Shown here one piece after another: positions 1 to 6,917 of a DNA stretch of 64,000 nucleotides. The position numbers and the translations under genes were made by a program. Every line of letters begins with the position of its first letter. Position 1 is the stretch's first letter. Under the pieces are notes generated by a model. It had not been told where the DNA came from. It searched no databases and was given only the letters and a program-made list of their open reading frames with translations. Origin of the DNA: Pegethrix bostrychoides GSE-TBD4-15B (GTDB taxonomy: Bacteria; Cyanobacteriota; Cyanobacteriia; Elainellales; Elainellaceae); contig JAHHHV010000081.1 in assembly GCA_019359155.1 (NCBI GenBank), positions 1 to 64,000 on the forward strand, written 5' to 3'.

Positions 1-396
1 TGGAACCACACAACCCTCCATGCTCGCAGTGTTGACCCTGGCCTCACCTATTTACAGACCTTGTTTCCAGCCGATCCTGAGCTGAAGCTGCTGGAGCAGA
101 TGTATCACCATTTTGGCAATGAAGTGATGATGCACCTGGAATATATCCGGGTAAACGGCAGAGTAGTTCCAGCGGCACTACAAATTGTGCGGTATAGCAC
201 GCCGGAAAGGCTGCAAGAAATCATTCGATATCACGAAGCAGCGGGCGCATTTATCGCCAATCCACACACCTATATTTTGGAGGATGGCGGACGCAAAACT
301 GTTGATCCCGTGCAGCTCGCCTTTAAGCAGAACGTCGATCCCTATGGCTTGCTCAACCCTGGCAAAATGAAGGCTTGGCAGGAGTCGAGCCTCTAA
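1..396 (+). CDS. FAD-binding oxidoreductase, C-terminal part (cut by window edge)
   Basis: The frame is open from base 1 to the TAA ending at 396, so only about the last 131 residues are present. The tail carries DPYGLLNPGKM, the usual end of FAD-linked oxidases of the GlcD/vanillyl-alcohol-oxidase superfamily, where the enzyme oxidises a hydroxyl substrate with FAD. The FAD-binding half lies outside the window, so the substrate cannot be inferred. A first start at TTG 61 would give 111 residues, but the reading runs without a stop through the left edge (WNHTTLHARSVDPG), so this is a truncated view of a longer gene. It ends about 100 bases before a tRNA-Phe remnant on the other strand. Confidence 0.75.
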   Translation, partial: WNHTTLHARSVDPGLTYLQTLFPADPELKLLEQMYHHFGNEVMMHLEYIRVNGRVVPAALQIVRYSTPERLQEIIRYHEAAGAFIANPHTYILEDGGRKTVDPVQLAFKQNVDPYGLLNPGKMKAWQESSL

Positions 397-497
397 TATA
401 GTCAGACCTTCTACTTCACCTCAAATCCGAGGCTCCATAAAACAGGAGCAAGAGCGCAAAACTCTTGCTCCTCAGAGCTTTTGCAAATTTCAAAATA

Positions 498-543
498 TGC
501 CAGGAACCAGACTTGAACTGGTGACACGAGGATTTTCAGTCCT
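498..543 (-). pseudogene. 3' half of a tRNA-Phe(GAA) gene
   Basis: Read on the minus strand, these 46 bases match the 3' part of a bacterial tRNA-Phe: anticodon stem-loop with CTGAAAA, variable loop, T arm with GTTCAAG, acceptor strand TCCTGGC and discriminator A. The match stops inside the 5' strand of the anticodon stem. The D arm and the 5' acceptor strand are missing, so it cannot fold into a tRNA. No complete tRNA-Phe is visible in the window. A 3' tRNA half is what integrases that use tRNA genes leave at the far end of an inserted element; damage by the neighbouring insertion sequence is the other explanation. Confidence 0.8.
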
Positions 544-583
544 ATAAGAAGCTTTATCTTTATATAGAAGGGTTTTCAGCGTT

Positions 584-1490
584 TTAACCTCCAGATTTCA
601 CTATCTTTCCACCAATCTGCTTGAGCAACTGGAACCAAACAACAGAAGGAAATAAAACGGACAAAGCCAAATCGCTGGCAACTTTCCAATCCAGTAGCGG
701 CGGTAATGACCATTGGTCAATCCAATCTACGAGTAAATAAGCAATCCACGACAGAATCAGCCAGCGGTAGACACCCAGTCTTGTAGATTGACCAAAACAA
801 TGTAGACCAAAGCGATGCTTGATAATCTTGAAAAATCCTTCTATCGCCCAGCGTCTACGTCCTAAACGCACCAAAGATGCGCCTGAGTAAGGATAGCTCG
901 ATACGACAAAGCGCAATTCTCGCTTGCCTTCTGCTCGTTTGAGCCAGAACCAAGAAACGGTCAATGGCATAGCAATGCCTTCGAGAATGACTTGCTGTCC
1001 ACGCTTGCCGTGGCGATACAACGTCTGCCTGGACAATCACCGTTCGCCCTTGAGTCAGACAATCTGGAACAGTTGCCAGCAACTTGACAGCTATTTGACA
1101 AGGACTGGAATGCCCCTTACCTCGCCAGACTCTAAAACTCTAGGGCATCCGCCAGTTGCCAAGCTCTAGATACAACACGACGATATGAAGCCCCCCTTTG
1201 CCATTGAGCATCCGCACCCAGGGGTCAGGTTGGTCTGGATCATCAGTTGGACTGCTCAAATGCAGAAACTTGCCGCACTTGACTAACGTGGTTAGGTCAA
1301 TCAAAACCCGAATTGGGGCGTCTTTGCGAACAGGATGCTGGGCAAGAGTAACGCAAAATAGCTTGACGAGCGGTGCGAATCACCGAGCGAGCTGACCAAG
1401 AGTAGTGGTTGAGGAATCGACTTAGAGAGCTAGCTGGTTTGATTACGCCCTTTCTTTCATATTTTCTCTCTTTTGGCAAGCCCTACTGAA
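584..1490 (-). pseudogene. Decayed IS4-like transposase (insertion sequence remnant)
   Basis: Pieces of one DDE transposase occur in order on the minus strand in different frames. An N-terminal piece (about 1479-1297) contains SRFLNHYSWSARSVIR. A middle piece continues with VLIDLTTLVKCGKF and GGLHIVVLYLELGNW, then an in-frame TAG where Trp is expected. The C-terminal piece (1036-584) contains YRHGKRGQQVILEG, the family's last catalytic region RRWAIEGFFKIIKHRFG, and a hydrophobic end. At least one frameshift, one stop and a deletion of several dozen codons near 1036 inactivate it. TTTTCAG at 573-579 and its inverse at 1486-1492 could be the terminal repeats but are too short to be sure. No target duplication was found. 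Confidence 0.8.
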
Positions 1491-1581
1491 AATGCTGCAA
1501 GATCTGAGTTATCCAATATGACCTAAATAGACCTAAATTAATACAGGTGAACTAGCCCCGTAAAGAAGAAGCACATTATTG

Positions 1582-1602
1582 AAAAAGCCACCTAGAGGCA
1601 GC
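1582..1602 (-). terminator. Terminator behind tRNA-Val(CAC)
   Basis: On the minus strand a six-pair stem (GCTGCC/GGTGGC with two G-T pairs, loop TCTA, bases 1602-1587) is followed by five T residues. It lies about 30 bases beyond the 3' end of the tRNA gene. Confidence 0.5.
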
Positions 1603-1632
1603 TTCCAACATTGAATCAAGACTTTTTTTGAT

Positions 1633-1703
<71 letters not shown>

Positions 1704-1839
1704 GACTCGGTATGCTACTTATTGAGCTTATCGATTCTAGCACTCTGCTTTCTAGAGTCGCAACCGTGAACGCAGACCGTCAGGCAAGCCAATTTGAGAT
1801 TCAGCCCATTCTTCTCCTGGGCTATCTTCCAAAGAGGAC

Positions 1840-1869
1840 TTGACTGATTTCCGACAGTTTTGCTACAGT
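1840..1869 (+). promoter_or_regulatory. Candidate promoter of the aroF leader region
   Basis: TTGACT at 1840-1845 matches the -35 consensus at five of six positions. TACAGT at 1864-1869, 18 bases later, matches the -10 consensus at four of six. Transcription would begin near 1876, placing the first leader ORF about 35 bases into the RNA. Spacing and position fit, but this is prediction by eye. Confidence 0.45.
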
Positions 1870-1909
1870 CGTATGCATTGCAGCAAAAATTCCGTTGCGC
1901 CCTATCTAT

Positions 1910-1966
1910 ATGCAGTCAACTCAACAATACTTCTATTGGTTTTTTACGAAGGTTCACCAGGGGTGA
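1910..1966 (+). CDS. Aromatic-rich leader peptide 1 upstream of DAHP synthase
   Basis: An 18-codon ORF encodes MQSTQQYFYWFFTKVHQG. It has six aromatic codons in a row (Tyr, Phe, Tyr, Trp, Phe, Phe) at 1928-1945. Its TGA stop at 1964-1966 lies inside the large hairpin that begins at 1951. No Shine-Dalgarno site is visible, which is common in cyanobacteria. Its composition, size and place before a terminator and a gene of aromatic synthesis are those of an attenuator leader peptide: ribosome speed over the aromatic codons would report the supply of charged tRNA. The role is inferred by analogy with trpL and pheL of enterobacteria; the sequence itself shows only the ORF and the hairpins. Confidence 0.75.
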   Translation: MQSTQQYFYWFFTKVHQG

Positions 1967-2018
1967 GTCCATTTTGTAATGGAGCCTGGTGAACCGCAGA
2001 TTAACCTCTGCGGTTTTT
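1951..2018 (+). promoter_or_regulatory. Attenuator 1: stable hairpin followed by intrinsic terminator
   Basis: Two structures follow the first leader ORF. The first pairs GGTTCACCAGG (1951-1961) perfectly with CCTGGTGAACC (1985-1995) and has an inner stem TCCATT/AATGGA (1968-1973 with 1978-1983). The leader stop codon lies in the internal loop. The second is a terminator, AACCGCAGA (1992-2000) with TCTGCGGTT (2007-2015) followed by a T-run and a further T-run at 2022-2026. They share 1992-1995, so full formation of one weakens the base of the other, though exclusion is only partial. Expected behaviour: a ribosome at the stop codon melts the first hairpin and favours termination; a ribosome stalled on early aromatic codons leaves it free to form. 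Confidence 0.65.
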
Positions 2019-2081
2019 GCGTTTTTAGCCCAGACTTCTAGCTCCCTCTATTCAGTCCAGTTTCTCTCTATTCAGTCCGCC

Positions 2082-2159
2082 ATGATCTCTAACTCCGTTC
2101 GCTGCTTTGGCTCTTACTTTTTTGGATTTTACTTTTGGCTCAGGAGATGCTCCGGGTGA
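2082..2159 (+). CDS. Aromatic-rich leader peptide 2 upstream of DAHP synthase
   Basis: A second short ORF of 25 codons has eight aromatic residues, with the cluster SYFFGFYFW encoded at 2112-2138 (two Tyr, five Phe, one Trp including both flanks). It ends in TGA at 2157-2159, inside the 5' arm of a hairpin that competes with a terminator. The start ATG has no clear Shine-Dalgarno site. A 13-base duplication, CTCTATTCAGTCC, at 2045-2057 and 2065-2077 precedes it. The ORF has no sequence similarity to leader 1 beyond aromatic richness and the shared placement of the stop codon, which argues that both are selected leaders rather than a simple recent duplication. Confidence 0.75.
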   Translation: MISNSVRCFGSYFFGFYFWLRRCSG

Positions 2160-2212
2160 ACTGGTCATGCTGCAACGCAACCACCCCGGAACCGCAAGGA
2201 ACCGGGTTTTTT
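2152..2212 (+). promoter_or_regulatory. Attenuator 2: antiterminator and terminator sharing one arm
   Basis: CCGGGTG at 2152-2158, covering the end of leader 2, can pair with CACCCCGG at 2182-2189 with one bulged C. The same bases 2185-2189 (CCCGG) form the 5' arm of a terminator with CCGGG at 2202-2206, followed by six T residues (2207-2212). The two folds are mutually exclusive. A ribosome waiting on the aromatic codons up to 2138 would leave 2152-2158 free and allow read-through. A ribosome reaching the stop codon would cover it and allow termination. The terminator stem is short but all G-C. The DAHP synthase start is 57 bases further on. Confidence 0.7.
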
Positions 2213-2269
2213 AATGGCCTGCTGCTTTTCTAAAACTATTCATCTAAAACCACTCAACAGGATAAACCC

Positions 2270-3130
2270 ATGCAAAAAGCTCAGCTCGCGCTCAAAGCTC
2301 ATCCCAGCCACAAGAGTCTGGTTCAAGTTTCGGAAACCGTCACTGTCGGCGGCGCAGATTTGCTAATTGTGGCTGGCCCTTGCACCGTCGAATCGCAGGC
2401 GCAGATGGAAGCTGTGGCCAGCCGCATGGCGCTGGCTCCCGTGCAGGCGCTCCGAGGCGGGGTCTATAAGCCTCGGACTTCTCCCTATGATTTCCAGGGA
2501 CTAGGGCTGGAGGGACTAAAAATTCTGGCCGCCGTGCGCGAACGCTCTGGACTACCTGTGATTACGGAAGTCATGGCGATTTCGCAGATTGCCGAAATTG
2601 CGACCTATGCGGATGTGCTGCAAGTCGGTAGCCGCAATATGCAAAACTTCGATCTGCTAAAGGCGCTGGGTAGCGTCAAGCGACCAATTTTGCTAAAGCG
2701 CGGTCTCTCTGCCACACTCGAAGAATTTGTGATGGCGGCCGAATATATCCTCAGTGCTGGCAATTCCAACGTAATCCTCTGCGAGCGCGGCATTCGCAGC
2801 TTTGACTCCTACACCCGCAACGTGCTGGATCTCGGTGCAGTGGTGGCGCTAAAGCAGATTACCCATCTGCCCGTGATTGTCGATCCCAGTCATGCGACTG
2901 GCAAGCGCGAGCTGGTAGCCGATCTCGCGCGCGGAGCAATTGCCTGCGGAGCCGATGGCCTGATTGTCGAATGCCACCCGCAGCCTGAGCAGTCAGTGTC
3001 TGATGCGCGTCAGGCGCTCTCGCTAGAAGCAATGGTAGAACTTGCCGAAAGCCTAGCTCCAATTGCCGCCGCCGTAGGCCGCAGTCTGCCTTCAACAGCC
3101 GGGATAGCGCCCCGGCTTTCGCTTGTTTAG
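2270..3130 (+). CDS. aroF: 3-deoxy-7-phosphoheptulonate (DAHP) synthase, core-only type I-beta
   Basis: The enzyme condenses phosphoenolpyruvate and erythrose 4-phosphate in the first step of the shikimate pathway to Phe, Tyr, Trp and chorismate products. Its 286 residues form one TIM-barrel domain of the DAHP/KDO8P synthase superfamily. GPCTVE (residues 36-41), KPRTSPYDFQG (67-77) and DPSHATGKRE are the substrate and metal-binding motifs; SHATGKR is typical of the I-beta branch. Many I-beta enzymes carry an N-terminal ferredoxin-like or a chorismate-mutase domain for feedback inhibition; this one has only about 30 residues before the barrel and no room for either. AGGA seven bases before the ATG supports the start. 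The two attenuators upstream suggest that control is at transcription. Confidence 0.93.
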   Translation: MQKAQLALKAHPSHKSLVQVSETVTVGGADLLIVAGPCTVESQAQMEAVASRMALAPVQALRGGVYKPRTSPYDFQGLGLEGLKILAAVRERSGLPVITEVMAISQIAEIATYADVLQVGSRNMQNFDLLKALGSVKRPILLKRGLSATLEEFVMAAEYILSAGNSNVILCERGIRSFDSYTRNVLDLGAVVALKQITHLPVIVDPSHATGKRELVADLARGAIACGADGLIVECHPQPEQSVSDARQALSLEAMVELAESLAPIAAAVGRSLPSTAGIAPRLSLV

Positions 3131-3276
3131 GGGCAGTTGTTTAGCGAGTCAACGGCTCAGGTTCGTGCCTCAGACGACAGCCGGAGTCGGCAAGGCTCGC
3201 TAGAATTGACAAATTAATCTGCCGTAGCTATCTCTGCCGTAGCTGCCTACCGCTCATCTCACTGCCCAACAGCCCG

Positions 3277-4107
3277 ATGCCAGATTCCCAAATAGATTCC
3301 TGCGTAAATTCCCAAGCATGTTCTGAATCAGGTTCTCAAACAGATTCTCAGCTAGATCCGCTGGTTCAAAAAGCCGCTCAGACTACAGCCGCTATTGCCG
3401 ACCATTTGGAAGAGCAGCCGCTGCCTGGATCACAGGCTGATCTGGCCGATCAGATCGAGAAATCGCTGAAGGACATCTATTTGGTCAGCGGACTGGGTGC
3501 AGACGAGCGCGTCTTTCAGATGCTAAAGCTGGAAGGCTATCGCCCCGTGCATGTCCGCTGGCTGAAGCCGGAGCGCGGCGAATCATTGGCAGACTATGCT
3601 CAGCGACTCACGGCGCAGATTCCGGCAGCGGAGCCAGTTCTAGTGGGTCTGTCGTTTGGCGGGATAGTTGCAGTGGAGATTGCTAAGCAGATAGCCGTCA
3701 AGCAGGTTGTGCTAATCTCTAGCGTCAAGGATCGCTCTGAGGTGCCGTTTTACTTCAAGCTGTTTCGCTGGCTGCCAATTCACCGGATTCTTCCGTTCAA
3801 AAGCTTACTTTGGGCAGGATATTTAATCGCCTACTGGCTGTTTAGCATTGAGTGTCTGGAGGAACGCCGCCTGCTCAAAAGCATTTTGCTCGACACCGAT
3901 CCGCATTTTTTAAAGTGGGCGCTGCATCGGGTCGTGATTTGGGACAACGAGGTTCACCCTGCCCACCTGCACCAAATCCACGGCAGCAGCGACCGAATTT
4001 TCCCAATTCGCTATATTGATCCAGAATTTGTGCTAGAGGGCGGGCATCTAATGGTGGTGAACCGAGCCAGCCAGGTTTCAACGCTGATTGAAAGGATTGT
4101 TGGCTAG
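3277..4107 (+). CDS. Alpha/beta hydrolase
   Basis: This 276-residue protein has an alpha/beta-hydrolase core from about residue 65. The nucleophile elbow is GLSFGG (Ser in GxSxG), the acid is probably the Asp of GSSDRIFP, and the base is the His of GGHLMV near the C-terminus, which together complete the triad in the usual order. A hydrophobic lid-like part (FRWLPIHRILPFKSLLWAGY) lies in the middle. The first 60 residues are Ser/Gln/Asp-rich and look disordered; a later start is possible, but the ATG at 3277 is the first in frame. The substrate is unknown; such enzymes are usually esterases or lipases. No signal peptide is seen. The neighbouring genes give no clue. Confidence 0.8.
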   Translation: MPDSQIDSCVNSQACSESGSQTDSQLDPLVQKAAQTTAAIADHLEEQPLPGSQADLADQIEKSLKDIYLVSGLGADERVFQMLKLEGYRPVHVRWLKPERGESLADYAQRLTAQIPAAEPVLVGLSFGGIVAVEIAKQIAVKQVVLISSVKDRSEVPFYFKLFRWLPIHRILPFKSLLWAGYLIAYWLFSIECLEERRLLKSILLDTDPHFLKWALHRVVIWDNEVHPAHLHQIHGSSDRIFPIRYIDPEFVLEGGHLMVVNRASQVSTLIERIVG

Positions 4108-4133
4108 AGCGCTAGAACAACTAACAACTTAGC

Positions 4134-5066
4134 CTATGCCGTAACTCCATCAAGGCAGAACCGCCGACAGAACAGCACCGGTGAGTCGGGATTGCCTTGC
4201 ATGGTGCAGCCTGCGGTCGCGCAATGCAGACAGTTGGCCTGGACGGGCAGCGCAATTTCGGTGGCGGCATAGATGCTGATGCCTTGACTGATAAAGCCGC
4301 GCGTCTCTAGGTCTGAAATCTGGTCGCAGATCAGCAGCGCCTGCTCGATCCCTAGCTGCTGCCTCGCCAGATTGATTTTGGCTAGCGTGGTCGCAAACTG
4401 ATGTGAAGCAGGCAAAATTTCGACCAGCACCTTAACGCTGCGGCTCTTAAAGCAGGGCGGCGGCTCCTGAGCAAAAAAGTCTTTATATTGCAGCGTCAAA
4501 CTGCCATCTGGGTAGCGGCGACAGCGAATCAGCCGCAAAAACGGCACAGTAAACTGCTCTGCCTCGTCTGCCTGATACCACCAGGATTTATGCCAGCCAT
4601 CCTGCGGCAAATTCAGGATATCCCGGCTTGCCTCAGCGCTAAACCCAACTTCGGCCAGCAGGGAAATAGCGCTGGGCAGCGAGAGCATCTGCCCCAAGGT
4701 TTGGCTGTCGGCCTCGCAGCGAATTAGATCTAGATAGCCGCGTCGGTTGCCTTTGAGTCGGCTGTATTCCGCAACATCTTGCTCTAGCACCTCAGGCGAA
4801 TCGGCTAGGACACAGTGCTGTAGTTCAAACTCGATCAGGCCATCTGCGGCACCTGCGGCTGGGATGCCCGCGACCGGAATGCCGATAGATGAGCGCAGGT
4901 TGCCGATGCGATGAGACTGAGCGATCGGCGGCGTGCAGTCTGTCAGCAAAGACTTCAAAACGGGCTGGTCGGCAATTGCCAGCGCAATCTGCACGTGGTC
5001 ATGCCAATTGACACGGTCGGCAGCAGCGAGACTAGCTAGCGTTGAGTCAGCTGTAGAGTTAGCCAT
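4134..5066 (-). CDS. Conserved-looking protein with C-terminal cysteine cluster, function unknown
   Basis: I do not recognise this 310-residue protein. It has no signal peptide or membrane segment. The last 45 residues hold five cysteines in CLHCATAGC and LFCRRFC, which resembles a small metal-binding or Fe-S site. The rest looks like a mixed alpha/beta soluble domain with clear strands (KVLVEILPA, EQALLICDQI). It faces the alpha/beta hydrolase gene tail to tail with a 26-base gap and is transcribed away from plsY. Codon use resembles its neighbours, so there is no sign of recent transfer. Confidence 0.7.
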   Translation of the reverse strand: MANSTADSTLASLAAADRVNWHDHVQIALAIADQPVLKSLLTDCTPPIAQSHRIGNLRSSIGIPVAGIPAAGAADGLIEFELQHCVLADSPEVLEQDVAEYSRLKGNRRGYLDLIRCEADSQTLGQMLSLPSAISLLAEVGFSAEASRDILNLPQDGWHKSWWYQADEAEQFTVPFLRLIRCRRYPDGSLTLQYKDFFAQEPPPCFKSRSVKVLVEILPASHQFATTLAKINLARQQLGIEQALLICDQISDLETRGFISQGISIYAATEIALPVQANCLHCATAGCTMQGNPDSPVLFCRRFCLDGVTA

Positions 5067-5293
5067 ACTCTATATCTTGAATCGCCTCTCTCAAAACTGC
5101 TGACTTCCGTTGCTTTTCTTTGCATTGTTCTTGGCAGCATTTGGGATAGCAGCATTCGGGATAGCAGCATTTAGATATTTTTTGATCCTAACAGCGACTC
5201 AGCTAGGCCAGCTAGATCCGGATTAGACCTGGATTCAGACCTGATAGACTGAGGCTGTCTCAGTAAGGCAACTGCAAGGCATGAGGGGATGAT

Positions 5294-5953
5294 ATGGCGA
5301 TTTGGATCGCAGGTTTAAGTCTAGTTGTTTTGGTGGCTTATCTATTTGGCTCAATCCCAACTGGCTACTGGGCTGGACTACTGCTCAAAGGCATCGACAT
5401 TCGAGAGCATGGCTCCAAATCGACGGGAGCCACCAACGTACTGCGGACGTTAGGCAAAGCTCCGGCTCTGTTGGTGCTGCTAATCGACGTGCTTAAAGGC
5501 GCGGCGGCAGTGATCTTCGCCCGCTGGTTTTATAGCCTGCCCAGCGCTATGCTGCCTCCGGGCGATCTTGACTGGCTGCCCTGGGTAGTCACGCTAGCGG
5601 CGCTGATGGCGGTTGTTGGCCATAGCCGCTCTGTCTGGATTCAGTTTACGGGCGGCAAGTCGGCGGCAACTGGGCTGGGCGTGCTGCTGGCGATGTGCTG
5701 GCAGGTGGGACTAGGCATTCTGCTGGTGTTTGGGCTGGTGCTAGCGATCTCGCGGGTGGTATCGCTGGGATCAATGGCGGCAGCAGTGGCCGCAGCGGTG
5801 CTGATGTGGGCGTTTGGTCAGCCCTTAGCGTTCCAGCTGGCGGCTCTGCTGGGCGGGCTGTTTGTAATCTGGCGACATCAGGCGAATATTCAGCGGCTGC
5901 TGGCTGGCACGGAACCGCGATTGGGACAGCAGTCGGGAGACGCGCCGGGATAG
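5294..5953 (+). CDS. plsY: Glycerol-3-phosphate acyltransferase PlsY
   Basis: PlsY transfers an acyl group from acyl-phosphate to glycerol 3-phosphate, the first step of membrane phospholipid synthesis, in the cytoplasmic membrane. The 219 residues match the family length. They contain its signature GSIPTGYW near the N-terminus, DIREHGSKSTGATNVLRTLGK with the conserved Gly/Asn/Ser set, and the later GGKSAATGLG loop, between five or more hydrophobic segments. GAGGGGATGAT directly before the ATG gives a ribosome site. The C-terminal 20 residues after RWHQANI-type sequence are polar and probably cytoplasmic. Confidence 0.93.
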   Translation: MAIWIAGLSLVVLVAYLFGSIPTGYWAGLLLKGIDIREHGSKSTGATNVLRTLGKAPALLVLLIDVLKGAAAVIFARWFYSLPSAMLPPGDLDWLPWVVTLAALMAVVGHSRSVWIQFTGGKSAATGLGVLLAMCWQVGLGILLVFGLVLAISRVVSLGSMAAAVAAAVLMWAFGQPLAFQLAALLGGLFVIWRHQANIQRLLAGTEPRLGQQSGDAPG

Positions 5954-5958
5954 TTTAT

Positions 5959-6012
5959 GAAGCAGAATAACTTTCCGGGTAACCTGAAGCAGAATAACTT
6001 TCCGGGTAACCT
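5959..6012 (+). repeat. 27-bp tandem duplication, two copies
   Basis: Two perfect adjacent copies (5959-5985 and 5986-6012) of a 27-base unit beginning GAAGCAGAATAACTTTCC follow the plsY stop codon. No coding function is seen. It is one of many short tandem duplications in the spacers of this window. Confidence 0.9.
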
Positions 6013-6101
6013 AGATTAACTTCGGGAATCAACTGTAGCCTGCGTGTAGCCATGTCATACAGAATACCTTGAAGTCGTTAATCTCACCCTCTGAATCCTC
6101 C

Positions 6102-6917
6102 ATGTCACAGCACCGTTCTTTTTCTGCTTTTCTGGCGCTGATGGCGCTTAGCACTTCGACTACTGCGATTGCTGGCGCAATCATGGTTAGCACAGCGCCA
6201 GTCAGCCGTGCCGCTGAGGTTGATTCGTTACAGGTAGCTCAGGCGGCTCAGCCATCCTCCAGCGATTCAAGCCGAACTCTCTACGTTACGGGTACAGGTC
6301 AGACCTCAATACCAGCCGATCAGGCAGTGCTGATTCTCTCGTTCTATCCCAACAGTTACTACAGCGGCATCGACTCTTCCGACCCCAATGCCACCCCTGC
6401 CCAACCGCAGGTAACGTCCAGCGACATCAGCGCTGCAATTAGTGCCGCAAACAGCGCGGGCGTGAGCGACGCAACGGCCTACCCCAACTACGGCTCGCCG
6501 GGGACAATGCAGGTGCGGCTCGTGATCAATCAGCCCACTCAGTCCAAGATTGAGCAAGCAGTTGAGTCAGTCAATACAGCCATTGTCAAATCAAATCGCT
6601 ACATGACTTCAGGAGCCGCCGTTGGCTATGGACTCCGGGACTGCAATGCGGCTGAAAATACGGCGCGACAGGCAGCTATGTCCGATGCCAATCGCCGCGC
6701 GGCGCTGCTGGCAGAAGTCTCTGGCAATCAGGTGGGCGAGGTGGTTTCGCTATCTGAATCGATTACCTGGGGCACGAACTATACCGGCACCTGTCCCGTT
6801 GCTGACGAGCCTAGCTCCTACACGGATATCTCCGCAGGCTACCCCTACTACGACCCGGCAGTGCCGCCACTGGTGCGCTTGGTCTACAGCCTCAGCGTCA
6901 CTTACGGCCTGCGCTAG
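6102..6917 (+). CDS. SIMPL-domain (DUF541) exported protein
   Basis: The protein has about 271 residues from the chosen ATG. A signal peptide (SFSAFLALMALSTSTTAIAG, then cleavage near SRAAEVDS) is followed by a SIMPL/DUF541 domain. Its typical opening is LYVTGTGQTSIPADQAVL, and DANRRAALLAEVSGNQVGEVVSLSE lies in the second half. Family members are periplasmic or outer-membrane associated; their molecular role is poorly known, and the mouse member binds a kinase partner. The TTG at 6069 would add 11 polar residues before the signal peptide, so ATG 6102 is preferred. Four cysteines (RDCN, TCPV and others) could form disulfides outside the cytoplasm. The gene overlaps the end of murF by four bases, tail to tail. 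Confidence 0.8.
   Translation: MSQHRSFSAFLALMALSTSTTAIAGAIMVSTAPVSRAAEVDSLQVAQAAQPSSSDSSRTLYVTGTGQTSIPADQAVLILSFYPNSYYSGIDSSDPNATPAQPQVTSSDISAAISAANSAGVSDATAYPNYGSPGTMQVRLVINQPTQSKIEQAVESVNTAIVKSNRYMTSGAAVGYGLRDCNAAENTARQAAMSDANRRAALLAEVSGNQVGEVVSLSESITWGTNYTGTCPVADEPSSYTDISAGYPYYDPAVPPLVRLVYSLSVTYGLR

Noticed and set aside
1485-1493. ACTGAAAAT near the insertion sequence end as a second tRNA-Phe piece
   Set aside because: Only nine bases match, in the opposite orientation; likely chance or part of a terminal repeat.
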